Source: Comamonadaceae bacterium (GTDB lineage: Bacteria > Pseudomonadota > Gammaproteobacteria > Burkholderiales > Burkholderiaceae_C). From it: a stretch of DNA of 64,000 bases. Both the position numbers and the translations under genes were made by a program. Under the pieces are notes generated by a model. It was given only the letters and a program-made list of their open reading frames with translations, made no database searches and was not told the DNA's origin. Numbering within the stretch: position 1 is the first letter of the stretch; each line of letters begins with the position of its first letter. The DNA lies in NCBI GenBank assembly GCA_947447355.1, contig CANFJF010000004.1, forward strand, positions 34,969-98,968. Direction: 5' to 3'. Below are positions 39,506 to 48,118 of the stretch, in pieces.

Positions 39506-40573
39506 ATGCCCGCTCGCAAGCCACCCGCCAAGCCATCAACGACTTTTTCTCTACCCCAAGCGCCTGTTGCAGCAACGCCCATGGCTTATGCGAGGGAAAT
39601 TGAAGCGGTTTACCAGCGCACCGGACTCAGCTCAGCGAGTGCGCTCAGCCTGGCACAGATCACGCCAAGCCAATTGAAAAAAGTAGACGCCAAAATCACG
39701 GCGCGTCAAATGGAGGTGTTGTCTGGTACCGCCATGCAAGTACTGGACGACGAAGCCTTGGGTGCCTTCAACCGGCGGTTGCCTTGGGGCAGCTACGGCA
39801 TGCTGGCCCGTGCCTCACTTGGCGCGCCAGACTTGGGCATGGCCCTGAAACGCTGGTGCCGCCACCACGCCTTGCTGACCGACGACATTCAGCTCAAAGT
39901 CGTGACGACCGGCGGCTTCACGACCATCGTGCTGGAGGAGCGCGGCGACCTGGCCCGACACGGACAAGGCGCCCGCGAGTTTTGCTTGGTGCATGTGCTG
40001 CGCAACATCCACGGCCTGGCCTGCTGGTACATCGACTCTCGCATTCCGCTGCAAGGCGCGCACTTCCCCTTCGCCCCACCACCGCACGGTGAAGCCTACG
40101 CGTTGATGTTTCCCGGCGCTATCCACTTTGATGCGCTGCAGGCCGAGCTGCGTTTTGATTCGCGTTACCTGGCCCTGCCCTTGCGCCGTGACGAAAAAGC
40201 GCTGCAGCAGATGTTGCAACGGGCTTTACCGCTGACCGTGCGGCAGTACCGCCGTGACCGATTGTTGGTGCAGCAGGTTAGACAAGCGCTGGCCAGTGCG
40301 GAAGTCCTGAGTCATAACGCCGACACCTTGGCAACGGCTCTCAACATGTCACCGCGTTCCTTGCACCGGCAACTTCAAGAAGAAGGCGCTTCGCTGCAAC
40401 AACTCAAAGACGAGGTGCGCAGCCAGAAGGCCAAGGACTTGCTGCACCGCACAACGCAGCCAGTGAAGCAAGTCGCCGCAGCCTCCGGCTTTCGCAATGA
40501 GAAGAGTTTTATACGGGCGTTTCGAGTCTGGACCGGCTGCTCGCCCAGCGACTTCCGGCGCGGCGTGCATTGA
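39506..40573 (+). CDS. AraC-family transcriptional regulator (OruR/ArgR-like)
   Basis: 355 residues with an N-terminal effector-binding domain of the arabinose-binding-like type (about 50-230) and a C-terminal double helix-turn-helix (about 255-350: LATALNMSPRSLHRQLQEEGAS, then VKQVAAASGFRNEKSFIRAFRVWTG). Divergent from liuB, so it is the likely activator of the carboxylase operon. The start used is the first ATG (MPARKPPAKPS); a later ATG in TPMAYAREIEAVY could also serve. Effector may be leucine-derived, but that is inference. Confidence 0.85.
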   Translation: MPARKPPAKPSTTFSLPQAPVAATPMAYAREIEAVYQRTGLSSASALSLAQITPSQLKKVDAKITARQMEVLSGTAMQVLDDEALGAFNRRLPWGSYGMLARASLGAPDLGMALKRWCRHHALLTDDIQLKVVTTGGFTTIVLEERGDLARHGQGAREFCLVHVLRNIHGLACWYIDSRIPLQGAHFPFAPPPHGEAYALMFPGAIHFDALQAELRFDSRYLALPLRRDEKALQQMLQRALPLTVRQYRRDRLLVQQVRQALASAEVLSHNADTLATALNMSPRSLHRQLQEEGASLQQLKDEVRSQKAKDLLHRTTQPVKQVAAASGFRNEKSFIRAFRVWTGCSPSDFRRGVH

Positions 40574-40645
40574 GCGCATTGACTCTGTTTGGAGTGATCA
40601 GAGTGGATCGGCTCAAATGGAACCTATCAGCCTGCGCAAAGCACC

Positions 40646-40766
40646 TTGCCACCTAAGCGTGATGCCAGACGGCTTGCCCGATGGCTGGTATGCGAAGGCT
40701 GGTTATATTACGGCTACCCAGTTGGTGGTGGATGGCGGGATGACTGCCGCACGGCCAGGCGCTTAA
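40646..40766 (+). pseudogene. Remnant of the 3' end of a short-chain dehydrogenase/reductase gene
   Basis: One frame ends AGYITATQLVVDGGMTA and then stops, which is the classic C-terminal end of SDR enzymes. The preceding conserved part (ARRLARWLVCE, like the SDR helix before that motif) is found in another frame, so a frameshift near 40693 separates the two. No Rossmann fold, Tyr-x3-Lys site or start is present upstream, where the AraC-type gene ends. Confidence 0.55.
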
Positions 40767-40792
40767 ACCACATACAAAAAGGACCCCCTTTG

Positions 40793-41374
40793 ATGCCACG
40801 TCTAGAGATGCTGCCGGAGACGGCCATGACACCGGAACAATTGGCCGTCTGCACCGAAACGGTCGCTGGCATTCGCGGCAAGGTGCCGGCACCCATGATC
40901 GCTTGGCTGCGCAGCCCGGAGCTCGCGCGCCGAGGCCAAAAACTAGGCGAGCTGCTGCGCTTCGAGACAACCTTAGAGCCGCAGCTGAGCGAGCTCGCCA
41001 TCCTCGTCTGCGGACGCCATTGGACTTCACACCACGAATGGACTGCGCACAAAGCGATAGGACTGAAAGCGGGTCTGGATCCGGAGGCGATTGCGGCGAT
41101 TGCGGCTCGCCGTGTACCGACACTTGGCGATGACCGCCAGCAGGTGGTTTACGACGTCGCGTCCACACTGCTCGCAACCGGCCGGGTCCCGGACCCGCTG
41201 TATGCCCGGGGTATCGCGCAACTTGGAGAGCGTGGCATGGTGGAGCTTGTCGGTGTTCTAGGCTACTACTGCTTCGTCGCGCTGACACTCAACACCTTCG
41301 AGTTAGGACTGCCGACCAATGTTGCAACGGAATTGAACGATCCTGACTTCCCACAGAACCTCACCAAGACATGA
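40793..41374 (+). CDS. Carboxymuconolactone decarboxylase (CMD) family protein
   Basis: 193-residue all-helical protein of the AhpD/CMD fold. The core is LSELAILVCGRHWTSHHEWTAHKAIGLKAGL; it has the HEWxxH pattern of CMD-type proteins and lacks the redox CxxC of AhpD, so a peroxidase role is unlikely. The ATG at 40793 follows AAAGGACCCCC. It stands alone behind the SDR remnant and converges on the formyltransferase-ACT gene. Function unassigned. Confidence 0.82.
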   Translation: MPRLEMLPETAMTPEQLAVCTETVAGIRGKVPAPMIAWLRSPELARRGQKLGELLRFETTLEPQLSELAILVCGRHWTSHHEWTAHKAIGLKAGLDPEAIAAIAARRVPTLGDDRQQVVYDVASTLLATGRVPDPLYARGIAQLGERGMVELVGVLGYYCFVALTLNTFELGLPTNVATELNDPDFPQNLTKT

Positions 41375-41397
41375 GCGGGCGTCCCTGGACGCACAAC

Positions 41398-42561
41398 TCA
41401 AAGGCTGCTGTTCTGCCGCTCGCCCAAAGCGATGTCAAGCATCATCTCGCGGGCCAGTGAACCGACTTCTTTTTCTAGCGCATCAACCGACACGGTAGAC
41501 GGCACCAGCAGGTGCGCTTCAACCTTGAAGGTCTGCTTGCCAGACACACCGCTGCGCACGATGTCAGTGTGAATACTCTCGATGCTGATGCCGCGCCCGG
41601 CCAGCAGCTTCGTCAGGTTGCTGACGATACCAAGACGGTCCTCGCCCACCAGTTCCAGCTCGACCACGCGCAAGGTGCTGGGCAGGTTGGCGCCATCGCT
41701 TCTGGCCACCACCACTTGCAAGCCACTGGATGCCAGACCGCGCAGCGAAGTTGCCAGCGCATCGGCGTTCTCACGCGGCACTTCAAGGTGAACCATGCCG
41801 GCAAATTCACCAGCCAAGCGGGTCATGCGGCTTGCGGCCCAGTTGGCACCGAAGCGCTGCGCGCGATCAGCCAGAGAACTGACGATGCCTTGACGGTCGG
41901 CACCGACGATCGAGACAACGAGTGAGGTGGTTGTAGGTGACGACTCTTCCGTCAGCACCACCGCTTTGCGGATCATCGGAGCCCGCGTGGCAAAACGTTG
42001 ATCTTGAGGGTTGGCGGGGAGGCTGCCTTGCAGACGGGCGATCTGAACAACTTGGCTCAACAAGGCAATGCCCATCGGTGCCAAGGCGCGCTCCCACAAT
42101 TCGCGCGCTGACTCGCCTTTGTTGACAAAGCACCAGTCTTGCGCGGCGATGGCGCCTGCATCCCAGCCATCAGCCAAGTGGTAGACCGAGCCGCCAGCGA
42201 TGACGTCGCCTTCCAGAATCGTCCACTCAACCGCCGCGATACCGCGATGTCTAGGCAGCAGCGAAGGGTGATAACCGATGCCGCCCAAGCGTGAGCGTGC
42301 CAAGGCATCGTCGCTCACACGGGCATGCGTGTGTGCGGCAATGATGAGGTCAGTGCCCTCGGCAATAGCCTCTCCCGGCACCATCTTCGGGTTCTCCAGC
42401 ACGTGCACCGCCATGCCAGCAGCGCGCCCGGCCAGCGCCAGTCGGTCGTCGGCAGCAGGCGCCACGATGCTGGTGAACTCAATGCCTTCTTCGTGGCGCA
42501 AAGCCTCAAAGACAGAGGCTGCGAAAAAACGGGATCCGACCAATGCACACTTCATCGACAC
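41398..42561 (-). CDS. Formyltransferase-fold protein fused to two ACT domains (putative 10-formyl-THF hydrolase)
   Basis: 387 residues. Residues 1-195 form a formyltransferase N-terminal domain: the key His is in GIGYHPSLLPRHRG (H98) and the key Asp in DGWDAG (D134). The Asn of methionyl-tRNA formyltransferase (INxH) is Gly here; YHPSLLPRHRG instead resembles the hydrolase domain of 10-formyltetrahydrofolate dehydrogenase. Residues about 213-285 and 298-375 are two ACT domains like those of GcvR (SIVGADRQGIVSSLADRA and LVGEDRLGIVSNLTKLL), which sense amino acids. PurU has its ACT domain before the catalytic domain, so the order here is reversed. It lies 45 bp behind an aminotransferase gene, pointing to glycine/serine one-carbon metabolism. 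Confidence 0.8.
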   Translation of the reverse strand: MSMKCALVGSRFFAASVFEALRHEEGIEFTSIVAPAADDRLALAGRAAGMAVHVLENPKMVPGEAIAEGTDLIIAAHTHARVSDDALARSRLGGIGYHPSLLPRHRGIAAVEWTILEGDVIAGGSVYHLADGWDAGAIAAQDWCFVNKGESARELWERALAPMGIALLSQVVQIARLQGSLPANPQDQRFATRAPMIRKAVVLTEESSPTTTSLVVSIVGADRQGIVSSLADRAQRFGANWAASRMTRLAGEFAGMVHLEVPRENADALATSLRGLASSGLQVVVARSDGANLPSTLRVVELELVGEDRLGIVSNLTKLLAGRGISIESIHTDIVRSGVSGKQTFKVEAHLLVPSTVSVDALEKEVGSLAREMMLDIALGERQNSSL

Positions 42562-42605
42562 ATCTCTTCGTTAAGTTAAACGGGAAAATCAGAGCCGGCG
42601 GATGA

Positions 42606-43766
42606 TTAACCGGCAACCGTTTCAGGCACGCTTTCAACCAAACCAAGACGGTCCAGTGCACCGGCCAGATTCGCCACCGTGCGGTCGACTTGGTGCCACT
42701 TCTCCAGCCCAAACAGGCCGACTCGGAAGGTCTTAAAGTCAGCGCCTTCATCGCACTGCAGCGGCACACCGGCAGCGGTTTGCAAGCCTTGCTCCAAAAA
42801 CTTTTTGCCGGATTGAATGTCCGGGTCTGTCGTGTAGCTGACCACCACACCGGGCGCTTTGAAGCCTTCGGCGGCGACGCTGGGCAGGCCGCGACTTTCG
42901 AACATAGCACGCACTTTTTGACCCAGCAATTCTTGCTCTGCCTTGACCTTCGCAAAGCCATAGGCCTGGGTTTCTTTCATCACCGCACGCAAACGCGTGA
43001 GTGCGTCTGTTGGCAAAGTCGCATGGTAGGCATGGCCGCCGTTTTCATACGTCTCCATGATCAGCAACCACTTTTTCAGGTCGCAGGAAAAACTGGAACT
43101 GGTGGTGCCGTCAATAGCGACACGGGCGCGCTCGCTGAGCATGACCATGGCGCAGCAAGGTGAGCTGCTCCAGCCTTTTTGCGGGGCTGAAATCAGCACA
43201 TCGACACCGTTGGCTTTCATGTCAACCCACATCGCGCCAGAGGCGATGCAGTCGAGTACAAACAAACCACCGACCGCGTGGACGGCCTCGGCCACGGCAC
43301 GCATGTAGCTGTCGGGCAGGATCATGCCGGAAGAGGTTTCAACGTGCGGTGCAAACACCAGCGCGGGTTTTTCTTTGGCAATCGCGGCCACCACTTCAGC
43401 GATGGGGGCAGGTGCCCAAGGGGCTTGCGCGCCTTGGCTGGTCTGCCGTGCCTTGATCACGCTGTGCGATGCGGGAATACTGCCCATGTCAAAGATCTGC
43501 GTCCAGCGGTAGCTGAACCAGCCGTTGCGAATGACCATCACATGCTTGCCGGCGGCGAACTGACGCGCCACGGCTTCCATGCCGTAGGTGCCGCTACCAG
43601 GCACCAGCGCCACCGATTGGGCGTTGTACACATCCTTGAGAATGCCGGAGATGTCCGTCATCACGCCTTGAAAGCTCTTGGACATGTGGTTCAGCGAGCG
43701 GTCGGTGTAGACCACCGAAAACTCAAGCAGGCCGTCAGGGTCAACGTTGGGAAGAAGTCCGGGCAT
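42606..43766 (-). CDS. Class V pyridoxal-phosphate aminotransferase (serine/alanine-glyoxylate type)
   Basis: About 386 residues from the ATG at 43766. The PLP lysine is K197 in SAPQKGWSSSP, and D172 in VLDCIASGAMWVDM contacts the pyridine nitrogen. GSGTYGMEAVARQF and the FRVGLFGLEKW end fit the alanine/serine-glyoxylate aminotransferase group. It probably makes glycine from glyoxylate or acts on a related amino acid. Followed by the formyltransferase-ACT gene and preceded by a TRAP transporter operon on the same strand. Confidence 0.85.
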   Translation of the reverse strand: MPGLLPNVDPDGLLEFSVVYTDRSLNHMSKSFQGVMTDISGILKDVYNAQSVALVPGSGTYGMEAVARQFAAGKHVMVIRNGWFSYRWTQIFDMGSIPASHSVIKARQTSQGAQAPWAPAPIAEVVAAIAKEKPALVFAPHVETSSGMILPDSYMRAVAEAVHAVGGLFVLDCIASGAMWVDMKANGVDVLISAPQKGWSSSPCCAMVMLSERARVAIDGTTSSSFSCDLKKWLLIMETYENGGHAYHATLPTDALTRLRAVMKETQAYGFAKVKAEQELLGQKVRAMFESRGLPSVAAEGFKAPGVVVSYTTDPDIQSGKKFLEQGLQTAAGVPLQCDEGADFKTFRVGLFGLEKWHQVDRTVANLAGALDRLGLVESVPETVAG

Positions 43767-43876
43767 GGTGTATCTCGCTGTGTTTGTAAAATAAAATCGG
43801 AGCTTAGCACCGCACGGCATTGCCGTGAAGTCAGTGGTTTTTGCCTTGTTCAGGTTACGAACTTTCGTACAAGCAT

Positions 43877-44911
43877 TTACTTCTTGCTCGCCGCCACCGC
43901 TTTTTCAGCCGCTTTCACCAGATCCGCACCCACGGTGTTGGTCCACTTGTCATAGACCGGGCGAGTCGCTTTGACGAAGGCCGCGCGCTCGTCAGCCGTC
44001 AGTTGCGTTACCGTCACACCCATGGCAGCAATGTCCTTGAAGACGGGCTTGTCCGCCTCAATCAGGCCCTTGCGTGCAATTGCGATTTCTTGCTTGCCGG
44101 CGTCGATGGCGGCTTGGCGCACGATGGCCTGGTCAGCGGGTGTCCACGACGCCCAAACTTCTTTGTTAACCACGAAGATCAGCGGGTCTGCTACGTAACC
44201 CCAGGTGGTCAGGAACTTCTGGCCGACGTTTTGCATCTTCAGCACGGTGAACAAAAACAGCGGGTTTTCTTGTCCGTCGACAGCGCCACTGGCCAGCGCT
44301 GGCTGTGCGTCAGCCCAGCTCATCTGCGTCGGGTTGGCACCCAGGGCGGTGAACATATCCGAGTAAATTGGCGAGCCGACGACGCGGATTTTCATGCCCT
44401 TCAAATCAGCCGGTGACTTGATCGCCCGCTTCGAATTGGTCAATTCGCGAAAACCGTTTTCACCCCAAGCCAGTGGCAGCGCGCCGGCCTTGTCGACCGT
44501 CGCGAAAATTTTCTTGCCGACATCGCCCTGCGTCAAGGCATCGATGGCCGCATAGTCAGGCATCAAGAAGGGCATGGAGAACAGATTCAGTTCCTTGATC
44601 TGCGGCGACCAGTTGATGGTCGAGCCAACCGCCATGTCGATCACGCCTTGGCGCAGCGCGCTGAACTCACGCGTCTGGTCGCCCTGAATCAGTGACACAC
44701 CCGGAAACAGCTTGATGTTGATGCGGCCAGCGGTGCGTTCTTTGACCAGGTCAGACCAGATCTTGCCGGCCATGCCCCAAGGGGTTGGCGGGCCCAGCAC
44801 CAGCGACATTTTGTATTCGGACTTGTAGCCAGCCTGCGCCATCGCGCCTGTGGCAAAACCAAGGGCGGTAGCAGCCAGAGCCAAGCCCAGCAGAGTGCGG
44901 CGGAATTTCAT
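43877..44911 (-). CDS. dctP: TRAP transporter substrate-binding protein DctP
   Basis: 344 residues with a signal peptide (about 1-25, ending GAMAQA). The DctP fold is shown by KIWSDLVKERTAGRINIKLFPG, MAVGSTINWSPQIKELNLFSMPFLM, and KGMKIRVVGSPIYSDMFTALGANPTQMSW, which contains the conserved Arg (KIRV) that anchors the ligand carboxylate. GGAGACTTCC precedes the ATG. It is encoded after the two membrane subunits. Ligand is an organic acid of unknown identity. Confidence 0.92.
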   Translation of the reverse strand: MKFRRTLLGLALAATALGFATGAMAQAGYKSEYKMSLVLGPPTPWGMAGKIWSDLVKERTAGRINIKLFPGVSLIQGDQTREFSALRQGVIDMAVGSTINWSPQIKELNLFSMPFLMPDYAAIDALTQGDVGKKIFATVDKAGALPLAWGENGFRELTNSKRAIKSPADLKGMKIRVVGSPIYSDMFTALGANPTQMSWADAQPALASGAVDGQENPLFLFTVLKMQNVGQKFLTTWGYVADPLIFVVNKEVWASWTPADQAIVRQAAIDAGKQEIAIARKGLIEADKPVFKDIAAMGVTVTQLTADERAAFVKATRPVYDKWTNTVGADLVKAAEKAVAASKK

Positions 44912-44975
44912 GGAAGTCTCCTTTTAGTATGAATGCGGGATGCGAGTGATAAACAAAAAACAGGTGGTGACGGGC

Positions 44976-46274
44976 TCAGTAACCCAACCGCCGCGGCAAC
45001 CACAACGCGAGCTCCGGGAAGGCAATCACCAGCACCATCACGATGAACATGGAGAACAGCATCCAGCCGACCCAGCGCACGGTCTCTTCCATCGGCACTT
45101 TGGCGATGCGGCAAGAGACCATCAAATTAACGGCCAGTGGCGGCGTGAACTGCCCCAGCGCCACCTTCAGCGTGAGGATGACGCCAAACCAAACCGGGTC
45201 CCACTTGTAGAACTGCATGATGGGCAGCAGCAGCGGCACAAAGATCAGGAAGATAGAGACGCCGTCCAGAAACATGCCGACTGTCACCAGCATCAAAATC
45301 AGCAGGGACAGCACACCGTATTCGCCCAAGCCGGAGTTCACGATGGCGCGTGCGACAGGGTCAATCACGCCCAGCGTCGACAGCGAATACGCGAAGATAC
45401 CGGCCAGCGACACGACCAGCAAGATCACGGCGGACAACTCACCCGACTCGCGCAGGATGATGAACAAGTCGCGGACCTTGATGGTGTGGTAAATCACCAT
45501 GCCAACGAAGAGTCCGTAGAACACGGCTACCACCGCAGCCTCAGTCGGCGTGAACCAACCTGCGCGCATGCCCCCGAGAATCAATACCGGTGCAGCCAAA
45601 CCCCAGACCGCCTCGCGCAGACTTTTCCAGAGCTCAGGGCGTGGCAGCGACGCTTCCAGCGCGCCCATTTTGTGTTTGCGTGCCAGCCAGACGGCCGGGA
45701 TCATCAGTGCCAAACCAGCCATCACACCGGGAATCATGCCGGCGGCAAACAGCGCTGGCACTGACGCGCCAGGCACCAACACGGAGTAAACAATGAAAGC
45801 AATCGACGGCGGGATCAGGATGTCGGTGGCCGCTGCGGCGCCCACCACGCTGGCAGAAAATGCTGGCGGATAACCGGCGCGGCTCATGGCCAGAATCATC
45901 ACCCCACCGACTGCGGCGGCGTTGGCCGGACCGGAGCCGGAAATACCGCCCAAAAACATGGCGACCGCAATAGCGACCAAGGGCAACATGCCAGGCCCGC
46001 GCCCGACGATGGCCACCGCCAAATTGACCAGCCGCAAGGCCACGCCTGAACGGTCGAAGATCGAGCCGACCAAGACAAACATGGGGATCGCCAGCAGCGG
46101 GTATTTGCCCAGCCCCGCATAAAAGTTTTGCGGCACAGCCAACAGGCCGAACCACTGCGCATCCGCATTCGCCAGCGCGATGCAAGCCGCACCAGCCAGC
46201 CCCAAGGCCGCGCCGATCGGCACGCCCATCAACAGCATGACAATGAAGGCGACGAACAGAAGAGTCGGGATCAT
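44976..46274 (-). CDS. dctM: TRAP transporter large permease DctM
   Basis: 432 residues from the ATG at 46274, which overlaps the DctQ stop by 4 bp (ATGA). About 11-12 membrane helices; the segments LLMGVPIGAALGLAGA, FLGGISGSGPANAAAVGGVM and FTPTEAAVVAVFYGLFVGM are family hallmarks. Sodium-driven translocating subunit. Confidence 0.92.
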   Translation of the reverse strand: MIPTLLFVAFIVMLLMGVPIGAALGLAGAACIALANADAQWFGLLAVPQNFYAGLGKYPLLAIPMFVLVGSIFDRSGVALRLVNLAVAIVGRGPGMLPLVAIAVAMFLGGISGSGPANAAAVGGVMILAMSRAGYPPAFSASVVGAAAATDILIPPSIAFIVYSVLVPGASVPALFAAGMIPGVMAGLALMIPAVWLARKHKMGALEASLPRPELWKSLREAVWGLAAPVLILGGMRAGWFTPTEAAVVAVFYGLFVGMVIYHTIKVRDLFIILRESGELSAVILLVVSLAGIFAYSLSTLGVIDPVARAIVNSGLGEYGVLSLLILMLVTVGMFLDGVSIFLIFVPLLLPIMQFYKWDPVWFGVILTLKVALGQFTPPLAVNLMVSCRIAKVPMEETVRWVGWMLFSMFIVMVLVIAFPELALWLPRRLGY

Positions 46275-46798
46275 GCGCGCCGCCCGCGTCGAATGAACAG
46301 ACCCAGCGCGCGGCCAGCGATAGCGACCGACATGACCGGCAGCCAGATCGTGTACCACCACTGCGGCACACCAATGCCCGGCGAGGTCTCGCCATAGCGG
46401 ATGTCGTCGTAAACCATGCGCGTGCTGAGCACGGCGATCAGCACGAACAACAAAAACACCATGATGGCGCCGAAGCGAGCCAGTGCACGCTGACGGGCCA
46501 GCGAGCCGTTGTCGGCAAAGTACTCGATGCGGATCTGTCGGTTGCGTGCCACCGAGGCTGAACCAGCCACCAGCGCCAGCGCGATCATCAGAAACACCGA
46601 GAACTCCTCGGTCCAGGCGAACGACTGGCTGGTGAAGTAGCGCACCAACACATTCGCAAAAGTGATGAGCGCTAGCAAGCCCATGACGATGACGGTCAGC
46701 CAGTCTTCAATCTTCAGGGGGATGACTGTGACCTCATCCTGATCGGCAGGATTGGGCACGTTGCTGTGCGGTGTGGTTATTTCGGAGATCAGTGACAT
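46271..46798 (-). CDS. dctQ: TRAP transporter small permease DctQ
   Basis: 175 residues with four hydrophobic segments. EDWLTVIVMGLLALITFANVLVRYF followed by FAWTEEFSVFLMIALALVAGS is the DctQ signature (the WxxE and R-Y-F elements). First gene of the TRAP-aminotransferase-formyltransferase group. Confidence 0.9.
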   Translation of the reverse strand: MSLISEITTPHSNVPNPADQDEVTVIPLKIEDWLTVIVMGLLALITFANVLVRYFTSQSFAWTEEFSVFLMIALALVAGSASVARNRQIRIEYFADNGSLARQRALARFGAIMVFLLFVLIAVLSTRMVYDDIRYGETSPGIGVPQWWYTIWLPVMSVAIAGRALGLFIRRGRRA

Positions 46799-46966
46799 AG
46801 TTAAAAGCGTAGAGCGAAGAGATTAGTGGCGCAACAGCTGCTCCGCAATTAGGGCTTACCTTGTGAAGCGAGGCGATGTTATCTCTCGCGGCTTTTGCCG
46901 TTTTTGCCTTTTCAGGGTGTCGGCATTGTAGGACGGCCGATCCTGCTACCCCGCCTGCACCTGCTC

Positions 46967-47626
46967 CTAAACGAGATCAACCAGCGCCCGCATGTCCGTG
47001 AAAATGACGCTTGCCCCCGCGGCGCGCAAGGCGTTCGGTGCGTCATGCCCCGCCTCGGCCGGACTGTAGCCAAACACCGTGGCACCCGCCGCCACACCGG
47101 CCGCCACGCCCGTGACCGTGTCTTCCACCACGGCGCAACGTTGGGGGTCGACACCCAAGGCCGCCGCTGCCGCCAAGTAAACATCTGGGGCGGGCTTGGA
47201 ACGCGGCATCTCGTGGCCACTGAAGATCAAGTCCTTGAAGTAGGGCATCAAGCCGCACTTCCCCAGCTGCAGTTCGACCTTGAAACGGTCGGCGCCAGAG
47301 GCGCAGGCGATGCGCCCACCGTACAAAGCGTGGATTTTTGTCACGGCGTCAACCGCGTTGGGGATCGCTTGCAGGCCGGCCACCAAGCCAAGGTTGCGCC
47401 GCTCGCGAAAGCGCAGCATCCAGTCTTCGGTCATGGGCTGGCCGGTGCGCGCTTCGATCAAAAGCCGCTCGTCTTTGACGGCCTTACCAATGAAGATGCG
47501 CATGCACTCAGCCGGCGTCAGTGTCCAGCCGGACTCTTCCAACATGTCACGTAGCACGCCGTTGGTGATGGACTCACTGTCTACCAGCACGCCATCGCAA
47601 TCAAATAAAACAGCTTGGAAATTCAT
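46967..47626 (-). CDS. HAD-superfamily phosphatase, phosphoglycolate phosphatase/beta-phosphoglucomutase-like
   Basis: 219 residues. Motif I is FDCDGVLVDSE (nucleophile Asp9 and acid/base Asp11), motif II is in ACASGAD, motif III Lys lies in MPRSKPAPDVYLAAAAALG and motif IV in CAVVEDTVTGVAAG. An alpha-helical cap is inserted after motif I. Acts on a small phosphate ester; which one is not clear. Upstream of the TRAP operon on the same strand, separated by about 170 bp in which I see no RNA element. Confidence 0.87.
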   Translation of the reverse strand: MNFQAVLFDCDGVLVDSESITNGVLRDMLEESGWTLTPAECMRIFIGKAVKDERLLIEARTGQPMTEDWMLRFRERRNLGLVAGLQAIPNAVDAVTKIHALYGGRIACASGADRFKVELQLGKCGLMPYFKDLIFSGHEMPRSKPAPDVYLAAAAALGVDPQRCAVVEDTVTGVAAGVAAGATVFGYSPAEAGHDAPNALRAAGASVIFTDMRALVDLV

Positions 47627-47695
47627 CCGCAGATGATAAGGGGAAGCGACTGCACGAGAGCAACCCAGAAGGTTCGACTCCAGCGCATAGCCTCG

Positions 47696-48112
47696 TCACA
47701 TCGAATCTCCGTCGACATAAAACCAACGCCCGTCTTCGCGCACAAAGCGGCTTTTTTCATGCAGGCGCGTGGCCTTGCCGCTAAGCCGATAGCGCGCTAC
47801 AAATTCGACTTCTTGTGTGTCCGGGCCTGTCACTTGATGGCGCCGAACTTCCAGCCCCAGCCAGCGCGCATCAGAATCGAAATCCAGGGTGCCAGGCCGC
47901 GTGCTGGCGTGCCATGTGGCGCGCAGGTAGTCGGCCTGTTGCATGACAAAGGCGCTGTAACGGGAACGCATCAGCGCCTCGGCGTCGGGGGCGGGTGATT
48001 CAAACCAGTGTTGCAGATAACGGCCGCAGCAAGCTGCCAAGGTCAACAGGCTACGTCGGCCGCCTACCGGGCTTGTTTCCCTGCCGCAGGGACAGGGATC
48101 CGCTGAGTCCAC
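47696..48112 (-). CDS. YchJ family protein (SEC-C motif)
   Basis: 138 residues. The start has DPCPCG and a later ACCGRYL, giving a Cys-rich metal-binding motif of SEC-C type, followed by the YchJ core (ALMRSRYSAFVMQQADYLRATWH and FVARYRLSG). NTF2-like fold; biological role unknown. Six bp behind the rhodanese gene and probably the last gene of the isovaleryl-CoA dehydrogenase operon. Confidence 0.87.
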   Translation of the reverse strand: MDSADPCPCGRETSPVGGRRSLLTLAACCGRYLQHWFESPAPDAEALMRSRYSAFVMQQADYLRATWHASTRPGTLDFDSDARWLGLEVRRHQVTGPDTQEVEFVARYRLSGKATRLHEKSRFVREDGRWFYVDGDSM

Positions 48113-48118
48113 TGAACC

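Noticed and set aside
41375..41397. GCGTCC-CT-GGACGC as a terminator between two convergent genes
   Set aside because: The loop would be only two bases and no T-run follows on either strand.
44940..45764. 274-codon plus-strand frame opposite dctM
   Set aside because: Gln/His/Arg-rich antisense of transmembrane segments; not protein-like.
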